In this document: positions 25,787-35,388 of the stretch, piece by piece | How positions within the stretch are numbered: the first letter of the stretch is position 1 | Layout: each line of letters starts with the position of its first letter | Origin: Stygiolobus sp037389425 | GTDB taxonomy: Archaea > Thermoproteota > Thermoprotei_A > Sulfolobales > Sulfolobaceae | Direction of reading: 5' to 3' | DNA length: 64,000 nucleotides | Assembly (NCBI RefSeq): GCF_037389425.1 | Contig: NZ_JBBHKR010000082.1 | Span: forward strand, 50,857-114,856 | The notes under the pieces: model-generated | The model's database searches: none | The model's input: only the letters and a program-made list of their open reading frames with translations | What the model was told of the DNA's origin: nothing | Translations under genes and position numbers: made by a program

Positions 25787-27171
25787 TTCCTAAACACCAC
25801 GTAAATGACTATAACCGCAAGTACTGCGATTATCGTACCTACTATCGTGACTATTGCTGATGGGGAAGATAGCAGACTCGGCGCTGCACTGGAAGTTGTT
25901 GAGGTAGGTGGTGAGTTCACTAACGTTAGTTGCAGGAAGCTGGGAGTTATCGACTTATCGAATAGTGTCTCTCCTAACTTACCCTGCCATACCGCAAACG
26001 CTACATAATAAGTTTTATCTGTTGTAATATTAACCATCCAAGGCATATATCCGCTGGGTACGGCCATAGGTCTTGCGAACTCCACACACCAGTAGCCGCT
26101 TTGGTATTTAGCACCGGTCCAGATGAAGAATAGGGAACCGTTTACCTCTGCACTATTGCTTGTGACCGGAGTATACCAGATTCCGCCAGTATCTACTTCA
26201 TATAAGTTTGTATTGTTAGTATATAATGGTACAGCAAATCCGTGATCCCCTTGATCAGTGTAAGGAATTCCAGTACCATTAAGAAACGTTAAATTCTCCC
26301 ATATGTTAGCCTTAAATGCCGGATCATAAGTAGAATTATTCCATGTGGCGCCAGATACCCACATCCATATATTTGCAGCTCCACCTTGTTGTACTAATGA
26401 CCCGCCAGCATTCTTAAATGTGAACCCGTCGAAAACCTCCCCTGGTTGCTCTCCTCCTAAGTTCATACCATCCACAGTCGGAACGTTATTCCCCAAATAC
26501 CACATCATGGCAACTCTATCAGGGTAATAACATGAAGAATTTGTATAATATCCATAAAACATGCCATAAGTATATAATAAATCCTCTATACCTCTAAGGG
26601 AGCCATAGTATAGTATAGTCCCATTTGATAATACTGAGATCTGTGTGCCATTAGGGGCTGGTAAAAGTACCCCAGAAAGGTTAAACACAATTCTTCCAGT
26701 CTCCTCTTTTCCGTTAATAATTGAAACATAATTCGTGTAATTGGACTCTAAGGCATATTTTGTTCCAGGTGTCAATTCTATTATATCATTAACGCCAGGG
26801 CCTGAAGCGTATGGATATACACCGGCCAAAGATGCAGACCACGCACCGAATGCAGGCTCTGGGGCATACCACTTAACGAGCACGAAAATCCACGTACCAT
26901 TCCATGCGGACTTCACTAAAATATAATGTGTAAGGCCTGACGTAGGAGCATTAGGAATATTAGCCGTTAATGATATGTTTTCCCAAGGTATTTGGTTCCA
27001 GTAGCTCGCAGTTCCGGGGTTAGAGAGATCAGCAGTCCCAGTAACTCTATACACTGTTATTTGAGAAGACGTCTGTGCTATTGGGATAGTTACACTGAAT
27101 ATTGATAGATACAAAGAAGTAAGAAATACTACTGCGGGGACTAAATATAGTACGAATTTTCTTCCCTTCAT
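25783..27171 (-). CDS. cbsA: CbsA, extracellular mono-heme cytochrome b558/566 subunit A
   Basis: A secreted glycoprotein: signal/anchor helix at residues ~8-30, a large extracellular domain with many N-x-S/T sites, then a Ser/Thr-rich stalk (SPPTSTTSSAAPSLL) and a C-terminal membrane helix. It resembles the ethylbenzene-dehydrogenase gamma-type heme domain. It donates or receives electrons outside the membrane, next to the Rieske/cytochrome b pair. The ATG at 27169-27171 (KGRKFVLYLVPAVV) is preferred to a TTG at 27198, because TTTAATACTTTT lies about 30-40 bases before it. Confidence 0.88.
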   Translation of the reverse strand: MKGRKFVLYLVPAVVFLTSLYLSIFSVTIPIAQTSSQITVYRVTGTADLSNPGTASYWNQIPWENISLTANIPNAPTSGLTHYILVKSAWNGTWIFVLVKWYAPEPAFGAWSASLAGVYPYASGPGVNDIIELTPGTKYALESNYTNYVSIINGKEETGRIVFNLSGVLLPAPNGTQISVLSNGTILYYGSLRGIEDLLYTYGMFYGYYTNSSCYYPDRVAMMWYLGNNVPTVDGMNLGGEQPGEVFDGFTFKNAGGSLVQQGGAANIWMWVSGATWNNSTYDPAFKANIWENLTFLNGTGIPYTDQGDHGFAVPLYTNNTNLYEVDTGGIWYTPVTSNSAEVNGSLFFIWTGAKYQSGYWCVEFARPMAVPSGYMPWMVNITTDKTYYVAFAVWQGKLGETLFDKSITPSFLQLTLVNSPPTSTTSSAAPSLLSSPSAIVTIVGTIIAVLAVIVIYVVFRK

Positions 27172-27198
27172 AATTATATCTTGCAAGGCTGAAATCAA

Positions 27199-27212
27199 AA
27201 GTATTAAACGTT
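27199..27212 (-). promoter_or_regulatory. Promoter of the cbsA-odsN operon
   Basis: On the minus strand CGTTTAATACTTTTG forms a TATA-like box about 30-40 bases before the cbsA ATG at 27171. Transcription would start within ~10-15 bases of that codon. Confidence 0.45.
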
Positions 27213-27369
27213 GGACTCATGATCTGATCAAGCGTTCTAATATGCAGTACGAATGTTCGACTTAGTGAGATGTGAATGTAAAGAAAAAGAAATTTTTACA
27301 AAAATGCGTGTCTGGGAACGATTAGCCTGATGGTGGAAAGGTACTCAGATAACTTACTATGTCTTCCCC

Positions 27370-29007
27370 CTATTTCTTAAACGACCTCGCACTCCAATAC
27401 CCTTTTGATATAGCTTTACCTATTGAAGGCTGTTCTCTTCTTATATCCCTAATTATTACTTCTACTTTGTCAGGTTTCTCAAACCTAACTCCTAATTCCT
27501 TGTATTTCTCTCTAAGTAAGTAGGCTCTATTTCTGTCTAGACCCTTATATATATTATCAGTTACGTATACCTCGTTATACTTGACCCATTCGAATACATA
27601 GTCTTGATAAGCGTACACGTTGGAGTCAACAAGAATCCTGACTCCTTTATATTGCGTAAACTTCGGTTGCGACTCAGTGGGAATCATGACCAAATCTGCA
27701 TCCTCTGTAGTAGAAGATAACCTAACCTTGACTCCTAGTCTTTTCAATTCCCTTTCGTAATATTGAAGAATTCTACCGAACTCCATCTTTTTATAAGGGT
27801 CTCTATACTCGTTCACCTCCCCACCCAGTTTATCGCTTATTTCATAAAGCTCGACCTCGAAACCTCTCAGGGACAAAACTCTTGAAGCCTCAAGTCCTGC
27901 TAACCCCCCGCCTACTACCCTCACAAGTCCTTCTCCTTTCTCCATAGGAGGTAAAATTTCCCAACCTAATTCTGGGTTTACATCACAACGAACCTCTCTT
28001 GTAGAAAGTAACCTGCACAGTTGATTACATCTTATACAATACCTAATGGGCTTCCCCTCTTTTACCTTTACCACCCAATCTGGGTCTGCGAGGATCTGTC
28101 TCCCTAAGACCACAGCGTCGGCTATTTCCAATACCTTGTCTGCTTCTTCAACAGTCGTAACAGATCCTACGAGGAATAAGGGTAAGTCCTTAACGTAATC
28201 TCTTATTATCCTAGCTTCGTCTAAGTAGCTCGGTCTCTTATAGTAAAAGCTTGAAGACCCGCCAAGTGGTCCATCCCTCCCAGCCGATATATGAACATAA
28301 TCTAACTTGTCTTTGACCCTGCTTATAACCTTGCCTACAAGATCTGGAGTCAGTCCTAAAGGGTCGAATTCTGTAGCAGATATTCTTAACCCTACTGGAA
28401 TGCTGACTACCCTTCTAATCTCGGTAAGAATTTCCTCTAGAAAGAGAACACCGTCCCTATACTCGTCGTCTCTCTTGTTTGTTGCTGGAGAGAGGAATTG
28501 TGCTATCAAATAACCGTGAGCACCATGCAGTTCAATACCGTCAAACCCACTTTTCTCGGCCCTCTCTGAAGCTTTAACGAAGTCATCTATAACCCTATTT
28601 ATATCGTCCTTTGTCATTACCTTAACGGGCTCTATCAAAGGAATATCTGAAGGTGCTATAACTTCATTCCCCCATATTAAATTCCTCCTCGTTTTTCTTC
28701 CTACATGAACTAACTGGACGAATATCTTGGATCCTACATTATGCACTGCCTCTGTCAGCCTTGCGAACTTTGGGATAAGTTCGTCATGATATAAACCTAA
28801 TTGATTAGGAGAACCTCTAGCGTCCATCTTGTTAACGTAAGTGTACTCTGTAATCATTAGACCTACGCTTCTCCTCCTCACAAAATAAGCGATCATTTCT
28901 TCACTGGGATAACCTTCTGGTGTAGCCAGATTTGTAATCATAGGAGCCATTACTACTCTGTTGTTTAAGGTGACATCACGCACTCTCAACGGTTCTAATA
29001 TCTTCAT
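27370..29007 (-). CDS. Old-yellow-enzyme family NADH:flavin oxidoreductase (2,4-dienoyl-CoA-reductase-like)
   Basis: 545 residues: an N-terminal FMN-binding TIM barrel (MAPMITNLATPEGYPSEE; ELHGAHGYLIAQFLSPATNK; VVLGRQILADPDW), then four cysteines (CIRCNQLC plus a later C, ~residues 330-350) for a [4Fe-4S] cluster, and a short FAD/NAD Rossmann domain starting VVGGGLAGLEAS (~375). That layout is FadH/trimethylamine-dehydrogenase-like, but the C-terminal part is ~100 residues shorter than usual. Likely reduces an unsaturated acyl-CoA or enone. Start ATG at 29005-29007. Monocistronic. Confidence 0.85.
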   Translation of the reverse strand: MKILEPLRVRDVTLNNRVVMAPMITNLATPEGYPSEEMIAYFVRRRSVGLMITEYTYVNKMDARGSPNQLGLYHDELIPKFARLTEAVHNVGSKIFVQLVHVGRKTRRNLIWGNEVIAPSDIPLIEPVKVMTKDDINRVIDDFVKASERAEKSGFDGIELHGAHGYLIAQFLSPATNKRDDEYRDGVLFLEEILTEIRRVVSIPVGLRISATEFDPLGLTPDLVGKVISRVKDKLDYVHISAGRDGPLGGSSSFYYKRPSYLDEARIIRDYVKDLPLFLVGSVTTVEEADKVLEIADAVVLGRQILADPDWVVKVKEGKPIRYCIRCNQLCRLLSTREVRCDVNPELGWEILPPMEKGEGLVRVVGGGLAGLEASRVLSLRGFEVELYEISDKLGGEVNEYRDPYKKMEFGRILQYYERELKRLGVKVRLSSTTEDADLVMIPTESQPKFTQYKGVRILVDSNVYAYQDYVFEWVKYNEVYVTDNIYKGLDRNRAYLLREKYKELGVRFEKPDKVEVIIRDIRREQPSIGKAISKGYWSARSFKK

Positions 29008-29352
29008 AGAATGATTTTAGGCTCATTACAATTAAAGTTGATTCAACATAATTAAGTAAATCTAGTTGCAAATCAAACGATAAATGTGAGAATAAAAATT
29101 GAAGCGTTATAAAATGCAGTAACAAATTAAACAGAAATAATTTCTGACCCTTCATGAATGAATAGTATATGTGAAAATATGTCACTTCTAATCATACTTT
29201 TTGAATTTAAGCGATAATTATTACACATCTCATTATATATACTATATATAACTATATAGATATTATATAGTAAAATAGAATATATAGATAATCTATATTC
29301 ACTATTTTTCATGAGTAATGCTTAAATTTCATATTTTTAATAATGTTATCCT
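29008..29352. other. Divergent promoter region, very AT-rich
   Basis: Lies between the flavoprotein gene and the gene at 29353. It holds an alternating AT tract around 29235-29300 and no convincing gene. ATATTTTTAATAATG near 29333 is a candidate promoter element for the rightward gene. Confidence 0.4.
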
Positions 29353-29766
29353 ATGGTCACAATACTGTTCATCACTCCAGATAAGAAATTCCTTTACGAC
29401 GGTAAGACAATTAAGGAAGTTAAAAAGGACAAGGATATCCCTGAAAATGCAGAGTTACGTTTTGCAAAACCTATGATAGTTTACGACGTAGAAGGGTTCA
29501 CCCTATCGGAATTAGTGGATAATTATGGAACGTTGTTACTAGGTACAATGAAGCTAAGGGAGTTAGTCAGCAAATTGGACTGGAGAGATTTCGTTCTCTT
29601 TGTGGATCACGTAAAGAAGACCATAAGGATTTTCGTTAGGGGAGGAGAGGAGTTTATAATACCTTACGACTCATTGGAGTTTATGAGGTATTTATTGGCG
29701 AAGTTCCACTCCGGGATACTGCTAGAGAGTGCTAGTTTTGACGAGATCCAGATGTTCTCTACCTAG
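29353..29766 (+). CDS. Conserved-looking hypothetical protein
   Basis: 137 residues, soluble, with alternating strands and helices; no signal or membrane segment. I do not recognise the family. It is followed 39 bases later by the DUF5591-type gene, same strand, suggesting a common transcript, perhaps linked with tRNA modification, but that is only context. ATG at 29353. Confidence 0.6.
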   Translation: MVTILFITPDKKFLYDGKTIKEVKKDKDIPENAELRFAKPMIVYDVEGFTLSELVDNYGTLLLGTMKLRELVSKLDWRDFVLFVDHVKKTIRIFVRGGEEFIIPYDSLEFMRYLLAKFHSGILLESASFDEIQMFST

Positions 29767-29805
29767 ACTATCATTTTTTAACCTTATTTGTACAATGACT
29801 AGAAT

Positions 29806-30348
29806 GTGATCTGTCCGCCGATAACCTATCGCGGGAGAGTAGTTAAGGAGGACGGCATTGACCCTTTTAAACACCCTTCTGTCATAGAATGGCATAACTA
29901 CTTGTTCACAAAGTGGAGGTCGAAAAAGAGAGTAGCTTTACTCCTACCATGTACTGAGAAAAAACCTTACCATAATTCCCCTACGCATATAATAGCTGAG
30001 AGTATAGTCAAGGACAAAGTACAGTTGTACAGTGTTTCGGAACCCATGCTTTTAGTACCCAGGGAATTTGAAGACTGTTACCCATTTAGTGATTATGATT
30101 ACCCTCCTTCGAAGATGACTAGAGAGGAGAGGGAAGAATTCGTTCGACTGTTGACTACTGCATTAAAAGTATTAGAGTCATACCACCAACATATAATAGC
30201 AGTTTTGCCCAAACACCACTTTAGTGTTTTAAGCGAAGCGTCTAAATTATCTGGAGTTAAGATCGAACTACTGCCTTACGGAAGACTAGCTTTCAGGAGT
30301 ATAAAGGAGGCGTCTCTAAAGGCTCTTAAACTATCTGAGGGATTATGA
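29806..30348 (+). CDS. DUF5591-domain protein (archaeosine-synthase-like middle domain)
   Basis: 180 residues. The core (RVALLLPCTEKKPYHNSPTH, then VSEPMLLVPREFEDCYPF, and IIAVLPKHH) matches the DUF5591 module that follows the transglycosylase-like domain in archaeosine synthase ArcS. Here it stands alone. The gene at 30835 encodes a transglycosylase-like barrel, so the two may be the halves of a split ArcS-type enzyme acting on 7-cyano-7-deazaguanine in tRNA, or on another deazapurine. GTG at 29806 or a nearby start; no PUA domain is seen. Confidence 0.65.
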   Translation: MICPPITYRGRVVKEDGIDPFKHPSVIEWHNYLFTKWRSKKRVALLLPCTEKKPYHNSPTHIIAESIVKDKVQLYSVSEPMLLVPREFEDCYPFSDYDYPPSKMTREEREEFVRLLTTALKVLESYHQHIIAVLPKHHFSVLSEASKLSGVKIELLPYGRLAFRSIKEASLKALKLSEGL

Positions 30349-30401
30349 CTAGAGGAATAGTTAGGGGTCGGACTTTCATTGAGGTTTCATGAATTTGTAT
30401 T

Positions 30402-30550
30402 CAACCTCTCGTCCTCATTCCCCTTGTCCGGCTCCCCATGCCGTCTACGGGAGCGGTAGTTGAACCACTCCCTTCAAGGACATAGGGAGCCTCATCGAAC
30501 CCATCCTCCCCCTCACATTGCTCATCGAGTTCACTGTAGGGCTCTCTTCT
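30402..30550 (-). ncRNA. GC-rich strongly folded segment; candidate ncRNA or IS605-type omega-RNA remnant
   Basis: On the minus strand GGCUCCCUAUG pairs with CAUGGGGAGCC (11 bp; arms 30481-30491 and 30430-30440) and encloses a 9-bp stem GGGAGUGGU/ACCGCUCCC (30464-30472, 30449-30457). A further GAGGTT/AACCTC stem lies at the 3' end. TTTATAAATTTTATAG at ~30565-30580 could be its TATA box. The GC content is far above the surroundings. One frame reads MRLPMSLKGVVQLPLP, reminiscent of TnpB C-terminal ends that overlap omega-RNA in Sulfolobales. No intact TnpB remains. It may be a transposon relic or a free-standing structured RNA; the 62-codon minus frame here is not a convincing protein. Confidence 0.45.
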
Positions 30551-30834
30551 ACATTTTAGTATGTGACTATAAAATTTATAAACTCTCATGAGAAGAGCTA
30601 GGAATGTTAAATAATATCAAATGACATAAAATTCACGGTTCATCTGAAACTGTTGTCAACGGCTACTCAGTTTAGTTTTATTATAATACCTTAGTGAATT
30701 TAACACTCAGTCGTATACTTCTATGGTTGAGACATCGTCGTACTATATAGAGGTTTTAAAATAATACTAAGCTATTTGGTTTTGTAATACCTTCAGTAGT
30801 ACTTTATAACCTGGTATTACTATTATTTCTCTTA

Positions 30835-31737
30835 ATGAAAGTAATACTGGGCATGCCTGACGATAGAATCCCTATCTGGAAATTAGGCTCACCAATTATG
30901 ATTAACCAGTTACGGACGATTGAGAGGACTTGGGAGAATGAAACTTGGGTTGACAGCGGTGGATATCAAATAATGAAGAAGGGGATCAAAATTGACGTGA
31001 AAGAAGTAATCAACAAGTATAAACAAGTAAAAGGAGACTACTTTATATCTCTTGACATCCCTACACCAGTTTGTTCACCGCCTGCGAAGGAGACCTTCGA
31101 CTATTACCTTAAACTTTACGAGGCTGAACTTGATGTGATCCCCGTTATTCACGCTTATCCTTTCGATCATATTGACAAAGCCTTAGACTTTTACAGTTCC
31201 CATCCCCCGAAGCTAATCGCCTATGGTGGTGTAGTTCCACCCCTCCTCCATAGGGGAATTGGTAGGACTACAGTAATAGCAATTTACCATTACCTTAGGA
31301 ATAAGATAAAGAACTTACACGTTATGGGAGCCGGATCACCCTTTATGAGGAGAGTGTTCTACAACGCAGACAGTGTAGATACGTCGACTTATAGGGTAAA
31401 AGGGGCCATGGGAATGATACTGATTCCCGGAAAAGGGGAAAAGTACGTGGGAAGTAGGAAAATAAAGTGGCACGTAAGGAGTGCTAACAACGAGGAAATA
31501 GAAAGTTTGTTAGTATTTCTAGAGCAAACCCATTTCCCGTTTGATATAAACTTGGACAACTGGATAAACAGAACTCTGATAAACGCGTGGGTTATTCTCA
31601 AGTCCGAATATACGGGGAGTAGACCAGAAATAAGAAAGAGCGAAGAAATAGGAAAGCTCAGTGCAAACGACATAAGGGAGATGGACGTTTGCGGAAAGCT
31701 TAAATTATCCTCAGCTTCTCAGACCAACATGTCGTAA
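30835..31737 (+). CDS. tRNA-guanine transglycosylase-like protein (ArcS N-terminal-domain type)
   Basis: 300 residues with a TIM-barrel pattern. WVDSGGYQIMK (~residues 38-48) is the transglycosylase D-S-G-G-[FY] motif; YFISLDIPTP (~67-76) and HVMGAGSPFMRRV (~160-172) occupy other conserved strands. The zinc-binding cysteines usual for TGT are not evident, as in ArcS-like paralogues. It sits 490 bases after the DUF5591 gene, with a structured element between. Likely acts on deazaguanine-modified nucleic acid; DpdA-like DNA modification is an alternative. ATG at 30835. Confidence 0.65.
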   Translation: MKVILGMPDDRIPIWKLGSPIMINQLRTIERTWENETWVDSGGYQIMKKGIKIDVKEVINKYKQVKGDYFISLDIPTPVCSPPAKETFDYYLKLYEAELDVIPVIHAYPFDHIDKALDFYSSHPPKLIAYGGVVPPLLHRGIGRTTVIAIYHYLRNKIKNLHVMGAGSPFMRRVFYNADSVDTSTYRVKGAMGMILIPGKGEKYVGSRKIKWHVRSANNEEIESLLVFLEQTHFPFDINLDNWINRTLINAWVILKSEYTGSRPEIRKSEEIGKLSANDIREMDVCGKLKLSSASQTNMS

Positions 31738-31772
31738 TATTAATTAAAAACCTACTCGAGATAGTAGAAATA

Positions 31773-33041
31773 ATGTCTAAAAGTGAGGCCGACATTCAAT
31801 TAGAGTTACTGAGGTTGGGAATTGAAGTAAGTAAGTTCAAGGGAAAAATAAAGAACATTATGCCCAATTATACTCCTAAGGAATCACTGGGAGACAGTAA
31901 AGAGAGTTTACAGCTTATAGATGACAAGATAAAGAGGGTGGACGTATTCTCTCCTGGTGGTTCAGATTACTCGGTTGCTTCAATTGACACTTCTAGTAAA
32001 ATTCTCAGGACTACTTTCCTAGATCTGGTCGTTGTAGGAGGTGCCCTTTACTCCACGGAAAGGGACAAGATAGTCTTTCCATTCGACACGGGCGGGAGAT
32101 ATTTGGGTATCGCATCTTATCTTGAGCTTATTAGGACACTGAAGAACTCCCTACATTCTCCTAGTTTAGCTTTTCATAATGTAGTAGGTTACGAGTTTGC
32201 ACTAGATGAAGTTAACGTGGAGACAAAAGAAGGGGTTAAGAGGGAAAGCTTGTACCACTTGGACGACGTTGCAGATGAATTAAGGCTTGAGGCTGAAAAC
32301 ATACTCATACGGCAAGTCAGCAAAGAGAAATTACTAGTCATAGACGGTCCCCTTTTCCCGACTCCTATAGAGTTGAGCTATTCATTCCAGTTCGGAGTAC
32401 CAGAAGAAAAGGACAAGATCAAGCACTGGGGGAGAATAACCCACAGATGGGCATATGCAACACTAATTAAAGAAAGACTGGACTTGATAAAGGGGAAAGA
32501 CGTAGTAGGGGTAGTCAAGAGGTTGGAGAATTCTAGAAAGTTAAGGAGGATTCCTTGCATAACAAAATTAATAGGATCTACCGATATCCCTGACTTATCT
32601 GACGCAGAAATACTAGAACTCATCTCAGAAACGCACTGCAGTTCCGTAATAGGTCTCTGCCTTATAGGACCTTTAGAGATAAAGAGCGAAATTGACGTCA
32701 AGAGAGAAGATATCGACCAAGTAGTACTGGCATCAAAAGACCTACCTACCAGGTATGCGTATTATGCTATTCTCAAAATACCTGGTGGAGTGCAGAGCTT
32801 TTTCAGGGTTGAAAGCACGAGTCAAACGGTTTTAGATAATTCAATAGGAGTGATATTTAGTAGCATTACAAGCGATATATTACCAACATACATCTCGATA
32901 GTAGACAACTACTCAAAAAGAGTGACGAAAGGTCTATTCTACATATCATTTAACGTGTTAAAGGACTTTATAACTGTCCTACACGACTCTAAGCTTGAAG
33001 CTATAAGTATAAGTAAAGAACTCTCTAGTGGTCTAGCTTGA
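31773..33041 (+). CDS. NurA-domain nuclease-like protein
   Basis: 422 residues. SVASIDTSSKILRTTFLDL (~residues 68-86) contains the first NurA acidic residue, VIDGPLFPTPIEL (~190-202) the second, and DLPTRYAYYAILKIP (~325) matches the C-terminal strand. NurA is a 5'-3' nuclease that works with the HerA pump in end resection. No herA, mre11 or rad50 is adjacent and the protein is longer than the usual ~330 residues, so it may be a paralogue with its own role. It overlaps the next gene by four bases, so they are probably translated together. Confidence 0.75.
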   Translation: MSKSEADIQLELLRLGIEVSKFKGKIKNIMPNYTPKESLGDSKESLQLIDDKIKRVDVFSPGGSDYSVASIDTSSKILRTTFLDLVVVGGALYSTERDKIVFPFDTGGRYLGIASYLELIRTLKNSLHSPSLAFHNVVGYEFALDEVNVETKEGVKRESLYHLDDVADELRLEAENILIRQVSKEKLLVIDGPLFPTPIELSYSFQFGVPEEKDKIKHWGRITHRWAYATLIKERLDLIKGKDVVGVVKRLENSRKLRRIPCITKLIGSTDIPDLSDAEILELISETHCSSVIGLCLIGPLEIKSEIDVKREDIDQVVLASKDLPTRYAYYAILKIPGGVQSFFRVESTSQTVLDNSIGVIFSSITSDILPTYISIVDNYSKRVTKGLFYISFNVLKDFITVLHDSKLEAISISKELSSGLA

Positions 33042-33277
33042 GAATAAAGGACGCTATAAACAGAGTACTATGGAGCGAGAAGGAAAAGTCGAAGTTCATC
33101 CTAGTAATAAGGGATAGGGCTAAAGGAAGTTCTGAAATACCTTTTGAAAGAATAGAGAGGGTTGACAACACATACATTTACCTAAGGGACACTGAGGACG
33201 TCATACCATTACACAGGGTTATAGAGATCAGAAAGGAGGGTAAGCTTTACTGGAGTAGATACGCTCACATAAAATAG
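33038..33277 (+). CDS. DUF504 (UPF0248) family protein
   Basis: 79 residues, starting TTG at 33038 inside the NurA stop. The family pattern is complete: IKDAINRVLWSEKEKSKFIL, then IPFERIERVDN and DVIPLHRVIEIRKEGKLYW. DUF504 proteins are small archaeal proteins often linked with RNA repair or nuclease genes; the coupling with NurA here supports a nucleic-acid role. It overlaps the converging HtpX-like gene by 13 bases. Confidence 0.8.
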   Translation: MRIKDAINRVLWSEKEKSKFILVIRDRAKGSSEIPFERIERVDNTYIYLRDTEDVIPLHRVIEIRKEGKLYWSRYAHIK

Positions 33278-34068
33278 TTTTTACCCCAACGTCGCGATAT
33301 GTCCTCTAGATATCTTAACCTTTCATTCAGGCTGGGATGAGTGGAAAAGAATTTCTCCCTCTCCTTACTTCCGAGCAGGCTTTGTTTAATGAAGAGTAAC
33401 TGAAATTCGGGAAAATATTTAAGCATCGACGTCGGTAGAGTAGTGGAGAGATACGCGATTTTAATTAGAGCATATGATAAGTACTCCGATATCCACTGGG
33501 TTGTACTCGCAGCGGTGATATCAGCTTTTTTCTCCAAATATCTATGAAAATAGAACATACTTATTATTCCTAAAGCGAGTGCAAATAGCCCTAAGGGAAG
33601 CATATAAAATGATAGTAAAGCGTACACAATGTTAACTGCTAGGATGTAAAACCACTGGATCTCCGTATCTTTGTTCTTTATATGTGCGAACTCATGAGCT
33701 AGAACGGCAACAAGTTCTTTATCATTTAAACCCTCAATTAAAGGTTTAGTCAATGCTACGGCGTTGAAGAACACGTTTCCAAAAGCCAGAGCGTTCAGAT
33801 AACTTGACTGAATTTCATAAACCTTTACGCGTTTAACACCTAAGAGAGCGGCTGAATAGCTTGCTAACCTTAACAAGTTTTCATCCTTTACCTCTTTAAT
33901 TCTGAGTGCCGATATCATTATATAGGGAGATAGCAGATACCATATTAAAAATGCTAAAACTAGTTCAGCGAGAGTATTAACAACTGTTGAAGGAACTATC
34001 AACGATATCAGCGTTTCAGTCAGTAGGATAACCATGAAAGACATAAAGTAATATTTCCACCACCACAT
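33265..34068 (-). CDS. HtpX-like M48 membrane metalloprotease
   Basis: 267 residues. Two N-terminal membrane helices, the zinc motif HEFAH (H125-E126-H129) and the downstream glutamate in YLEKKADITAAS are all in place, so it should be active. Two further hydrophobic stretches (~140-175) follow. HtpX-type proteases degrade misfolded membrane proteins. ATG at 34066-34068; converges on the DUF504 gene. Confidence 0.88.
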   Translation of the reverse strand: MWWWKYYFMSFMVILLTETLISLIVPSTVVNTLAELVLAFLIWYLLSPYIMISALRIKEVKDENLLRLASYSAALLGVKRVKVYEIQSSYLNALAFGNVFFNAVALTKPLIEGLNDKELVAVLAHEFAHIKNKDTEIQWFYILAVNIVYALLSFYMLPLGLFALALGIISMFYFHRYLEKKADITAASTTQWISEYLSYALIKIAYLSTTLPTSMLKYFPEFQLLFIKQSLLGSKEREKFFSTHPSLNERLRYLEDISRRWGKNYFM

Positions 34069-34162
34069 ACTTACTCAATTCTATTTGACAGTTTTATTCT
34101 TATTTCAAAGAGTTAGAAACTTCATAACACTTTTTTATTTTTAATGATTACAACTAGCTTTT

Positions 34163-35260
34163 ATGACATGTTATATATTCTACGGATATAAGGACTTAAG
34201 TGATTTAATCGAGAAGTATAAAATACTTGATGATGAAGGCTTAGAGAATATCAAAAAGAAAGTATCGTGGGAGTTGAATTTCAGACTTGAAAGAGCGTAT
34301 GAAGACTTAATAAGGAAGCTTTACTTTACGTTATTTGAGGTAGCATCAGTTTACAGAGAATTAGCGTTCAGAAATGCTAATCCTTCCTACATCTTACCGT
34401 CTGTAATACCTTCATTAAATACGACCTTAGAGTTAACTGTTGTAGATGGAGTAATCAGGCTAAAAGAGTCTTTACTGTTTGATATTAGAGTATCGGATGT
34501 GATCAGACGGTTCACTGGTTTCGAATTGGAAAATGTCTCAAGTAACTCGATTTCCATTGATTTATCACGGTATACAGGTGTAAAGAACTTCTTCCTCAAC
34601 GCAAAAATGGAAGTGAGCAGTGGCAATTTACATACAGAAGTAAACATAAAACTGCCGTTGGAAAATAAAGGCTTCAACAGAGAGATAAGTGCGGACGAAC
34701 TGAATAAAGTACTGGTAGTCACAGCTAGGGAGACAAATCAAAAAGCCATTGGTATTCATCAACAACTCACCGACATATCCCAATCCCTCATTGAAAGTAT
34801 TCTAGAACCGATCCTATATGACGTCAGAGAGGAGTTCATAAAGAAAGAGGGAGTGAGTGAACTGATTTATGTGCCTTATGCTAGGCCTTTTATTCTTTCA
34901 GCCTCTTTTTCCGCTCTCAATAATGAGGAAGAAGCTCAACTGTTCTCAGAGAAATGTAGGATGACAATACATAAATTGAAGAAGCTAGGTGATAGAGACC
35001 TAGGTGATGGATTAAAGTTAACTAAGGAGGGCAGAGTACTGAAGAACAACACGGAGGTAAAAGAACCTTCTACGTTATCGTTCGCTGTCCTGAAGGCTTT
35101 GATTTCCAAGGCTAAGAATGCTATAATAATCATTGAATACCCGGAGGAGTATCAAACTGAGGAGAAAAAGGCGGAAATTCTTGATGAAATAAAGAAGATA
35201 TCTGAAACAGGAAATAGAGTGTATATAATTACAGCTGATAAAATGTTCACTAATTGTTGA
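34163..35260 (+). CDS. Unrecognised protein with ATPase-like C terminus lacking a Walker A motif
   Basis: 365 residues. The C-terminal ~100 read like the end of an ABC/SMC-type or AAA ATPase: a short signature-like TLSFAVLKALISKAKN, then a Walker B-like strand IIIIEYPEEY and the switch strand NRVYIITADKMF. No G-x4-GK-S/T motif occurs anywhere, so it is either a pseudo-ATPase or depends on a partner. The N-terminal ~120 residues are helical and the middle part strand-rich. A coiled-coil gene follows on the same strand 128 bases later. No family name can be given. Confidence 0.6.
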   Translation: MTCYIFYGYKDLSDLIEKYKILDDEGLENIKKKVSWELNFRLERAYEDLIRKLYFTLFEVASVYRELAFRNANPSYILPSVIPSLNTTLELTVVDGVIRLKESLLFDIRVSDVIRRFTGFELENVSSNSISIDLSRYTGVKNFFLNAKMEVSSGNLHTEVNIKLPLENKGFNREISADELNKVLVVTARETNQKAIGIHQQLTDISQSLIESILEPILYDVREEFIKKEGVSELIYVPYARPFILSASFSALNNEEEAQLFSEKCRMTIHKLKKLGDRDLGDGLKLTKEGRVLKNNTEVKEPSTLSFAVLKALISKAKNAIIIIEYPEEYQTEEKKAEILDEIKKISETGNRVYIITADKMFTNC

Positions 35261-35388
35261 TGTAGAATTAAAATATTTTTAATAACGCCAGTAAAATAAA
35301 CAAAATTTAGTCTTAATAATCTACTAGAATTAGATATAATTTTCAACAATCTCTATTGACGAAACACTAGTTATCAAATATTATCTTT

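Noticed and set aside
30401..30589. 62-codon minus-strand frame
   Set aside because: Composition follows the GC-rich stem structure; no start context and no domain. Treated as a structured element instead.
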